Source: Desulfuromusa sp.
GTDB taxonomy: Bacteria; Desulfobacterota; Desulfuromonadia; Desulfuromonadales; Geopsychrobacteraceae
Length of the DNA stretch: 42,890 bases
Direction: 5' to 3'
Assembly (NCBI GenBank): GCA_029933365.1
Contig: JAOZOH010000009.1
Span: forward strand, 1 to 42,890
Translations under genes and position numbers: made by a program
Part shown: in pieces, positions 41,441 to 42,890 of the stretch
How the letters are laid out: every line of letters starts with the position of its first letter
Position numbering within the stretch: position 1 is the first letter of the stretch
Notes under the pieces: model-generated
Databases searched by the model: none
Told to the model about the DNA's origin: nothing
What the model saw: only the letters and a program-made list of their open reading frames with translations

Positions 41441-41500
41441 TTATCACCAGTTTAGAAAGATTAAAAAGTTGCGCATCATAACGATCTGCGCCATCGCAAG

Positions 41501-42028
41501 TCAAACGGAATCCTTTGCATTAGACTTAGCCTCATTCAACGGAAGATGTTTGAGAAGAAGTTCCGGGTGTTCCAGACACTCCAAAGTCACTGGGGGGCAA
41601 TCTTGAAAAAACAGCTTCAGGCTCAGCAGGTTCTGACCATATTTTTTTTGTTTGTACTTCTTATAGTCTCCCATTGGATAGGTGATTGATTTGCAGATAA
41701 TAAGTTTATTTCGTACCAGCAAGCGCTGATCGGTTAAAGCGTAAAAAATCTCCTCCCAACGCAAGCGAGCCAGCGCCAACTGACCCGGCCCGACAAAAAA
41801 TGCGGCTACAGCTAACAAAAATGGGGCAACGGCCAGCCACCAGGAATAACCCTGATAATAAACCAGTTGAACTCCAACCATTAACCAGAAGCTGCTGGCT
41901 AAGAATAGAACCGTCCCGATTGCAGCTTGCAGCCAGTGGCGAAAAGTATAACAACGTGGAGCAGGTCGCCCCTGCCAGAGGATGGTTTCACCTTCCGCCA
42001 AAACCCATGGAAAACTTTCTAAACTCAT
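41501..42028 (-). CDS. PH-like domain membrane protein
   Basis: A 175-residue protein with a short cytoplasmic start (AEGETILWQGRPAP, typical of bacterial PH-domain proteins), two membrane helices (about 30-55 and 63-85), and a C-terminal PH-like domain with YALTDQRLLVRN and the SITYPMGDY segment. Its function is unknown. Its ATG overlaps the stop of the upstream TPR lipoprotein gene by 4 bp, so the two probably work together at the envelope. Confidence 0.75.
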   Translation of the reverse strand: MSLESFPWVLAEGETILWQGRPAPRCYTFRHWLQAAIGTVLFLASSFWLMVGVQLVYYQGYSWWLAVAPFLLAVAAFFVGPGQLALARLRWEEIFYALTDQRLLVRNKLIICKSITYPMGDYKKYKQKKYGQNLLSLKLFFQDCPPVTLECLEHPELLLKHLPLNEAKSNAKDSV

Positions 42029-42663
42029 TTTGCCAGACTCCTTAAACGATCAACTGCTGTTTTTCCCAATTTACCATTTTTATCTGCGTGCACCACAGTC
42101 TGGTAAAGTTGTCGTGCACGCGGCAGATTCTTATTGCCCCCTTCAGCTTCAGCGAGAAGGAAAGTCCCTTGCACAGTTGGCAGCAAATCTAATGATCTTT
42201 CCAATTGCATGATGGCTTTTTGCAATTGTTTATTTTGGAGGTAAATATATCCCAAACCCAATCGAGATTTGTAATAATCTGGATCAGAATTGACAGCTTT
42301 AAGTAAATATCGCCGCGCTGGAACGAGATCCTCATTCCGCAAATAAGCCATTCCAAGACCGGTCAGTAAGAGTCCGCTCTCTGGAGCTTTTTGCATCGCT
42401 TTATGGTAAGTTTCGATAGCAATATCCAACTCTCCCTGTGCCTCAATAGCGCGCGCTTGTTTATAAAGCGCATAAGCTTCTGGATGAGTTTCACCCAACT
42501 GCTGCAAAGCCTGATCATGCAAAACCCTCCCCAGCCTGACTTCCTGCTTAATTGTATCATTCGGCAAGGTGAAACCATCCTGATCAGCCGGTTGCTTTAC
42601 AGAACAACCGGCTGATAGAAGAATAAAAATCAGCAACAACAAGTAGATATGATATATTTTCAC
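42025..42663 (-). CDS. TPR-repeat lipoprotein
   Basis: A 212-residue envelope lipoprotein. I choose the GTG at 42663 because GGGAG lies 7 bp upstream and it gives a perfect lipoprotein signal (MKIYHIYLLLLIFILLSAGC, cleavage before the Cys). A longer in-frame start at 42705 would bury the signal. The mature part has at least three tetratricopeptide repeats (A-LYKQARAIEAQGELDIAIE, GLGMAYLRNEDLVPAR, GLGYIYLQNKQLQKAIM). TPR proteins scaffold protein complexes; the partner is unknown. It overlaps the PH-domain gene by 4 bp. Confidence 0.85.
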   Translation of the reverse strand: MKIYHIYLLLLIFILLSAGCSVKQPADQDGFTLPNDTIKQEVRLGRVLHDQALQQLGETHPEAYALYKQARAIEAQGELDIAIETYHKAMQKAPESGLLLTGLGMAYLRNEDLVPARRYLLKAVNSDPDYYKSRLGLGYIYLQNKQLQKAIMQLERSLDLLPTVQGTFLLAEAEGGNKNLPRARQLYQTVVHADKNGKLGKTAVDRLRSLAK

Positions 42664-42725
42664 TGTGAAGCTCCCTTGCTGACAGTCTTTGCTGTTCTTT
42701 ACCATTCAACGATAAAGGAGTGATA

Positions 42726-42857
42726 ATGCTTTCCAAAAATGATGCAACTATTTTGTTAAAAATTGCACGCGATGCGATTACGCGCCAGATCATGAATGAA
42801 GATTATAGCCCGACTCCAAGAGAAGAAAAAGCCCTAGCCTCTTCCAAAATGAGATGA
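42726..42857 (+). pseudogene. Short ORF resembling the N-terminus of AMMECR1 (AmmeMemoRadiSam protein A)
   Basis: An ATG with a strong AAAGGAG starts a 43-codon frame, MLSKNDATILLKIARDAITR then QIMNEDYSPTPREEKAL, ending in TGA. The LS..D...LLKIARDAI...I pattern is how AMMECR1-family proteins (about 180 residues) begin, but the stop comes before the conserved GVFVTL region and no frame after it continues the match up to the window end. It could be a truncated remnant or a small gene of its own. It is divergent from the TPR lipoprotein gene. Confidence 0.4.
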
Positions 42858-42890
42858 GTCTGAAGCAAGCTCCATGTTTCTAGCATGAGA

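Noticed and set aside
42855..42857. TGA as a selenocysteine codon in the AMMECR1-like ORF
   Set aside because: A second in-frame TGA follows two codons later, no SECIS-like hairpin is seen, and AMMECR1 has no selenocysteine there.
1..42890. CRISPR array, tRNA or rRNA genes
   Set aside because: No regularly spaced repeats, cloverleaf-forming sequences or rRNA signatures were found apart from tmRNA.

Overview
The window looks like a chromosomal segment of a free-living anaerobic deltaproteobacterium of the Desulfuromonas/Pelobacter/Geobacter type (order Desulfuromonadales). This is inferred from the gene mix: class II (B12-dependent) ribonucleotide reductase, Fe-S class I fumarase, a large NAD-glutamate dehydrogenase, a clostridial-style IscU, a pyridoxal-dependent aspartate decarboxylase in the pantothenate operon, and a tmRNA tag ending YALAA. 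No species can be fixed from the sequence alone. Most of the window is housekeeping, with two accessory patches.

Layout. Positions 1-540 hold no intact gene, only decayed sequence downstream of ssrA. From 579 to about 6120 the minus strand carries panB-panC-panP, an amidohydrolase, smpB and ssrA (tmRNA); panB is preceded by a terminator-like leader hairpin. A single NAD-glutamate dehydrogenase gene (6383-11149) follows, then a minus-strand set phoH-tsaD-DUF2062-rsmA. An intact IS with 16-bp target duplications (15124-16466) has split the remnant of an aminotransferase-like gene. On the plus strand come nrdJ with two NrdR boxes, a small CxxCxxCC protein, and a UMF1/Atg22-type MFS transporter.

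The main accessory patch is 20840-23300. It holds an imperfect 56-bp direct repeat of the 3' end of the MFS gene, two small zinc-ribbon genes (one Lar-like), a HUH (Y1-transposase-like) protein that ends before the catalytic tyrosine, an attC-like integron site overlapping the stop of a small cassette-type gene, and a 49-bp near-perfect palindrome. The minus-strand block 23445-28840 is cysE-iscR-iscS-iscU followed by mnmA and mtaB: sulfur acquisition, Fe-S assembly and tRNA thiolation/methylthiolation. An IscR type 1-like box lies between cysE and the divergent class I fumarase gene.

The remainder holds an RND/MMPL exporter, a DEAD-box helicase with a DbpA domain, a cyclopropane fatty acid synthase, a phosphohexomutase, and a minus-strand series: TPR lipoprotein, PH-domain membrane protein, miaB, PHP phosphatase and M42 aminopeptidase. 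Two dispersed REP-like inverted repeats lie between genes. The window ends in a short plus-strand ORF resembling the N-terminus of AMMECR1. No CRISPR array, tRNA, rRNA or intact prophage was seen.
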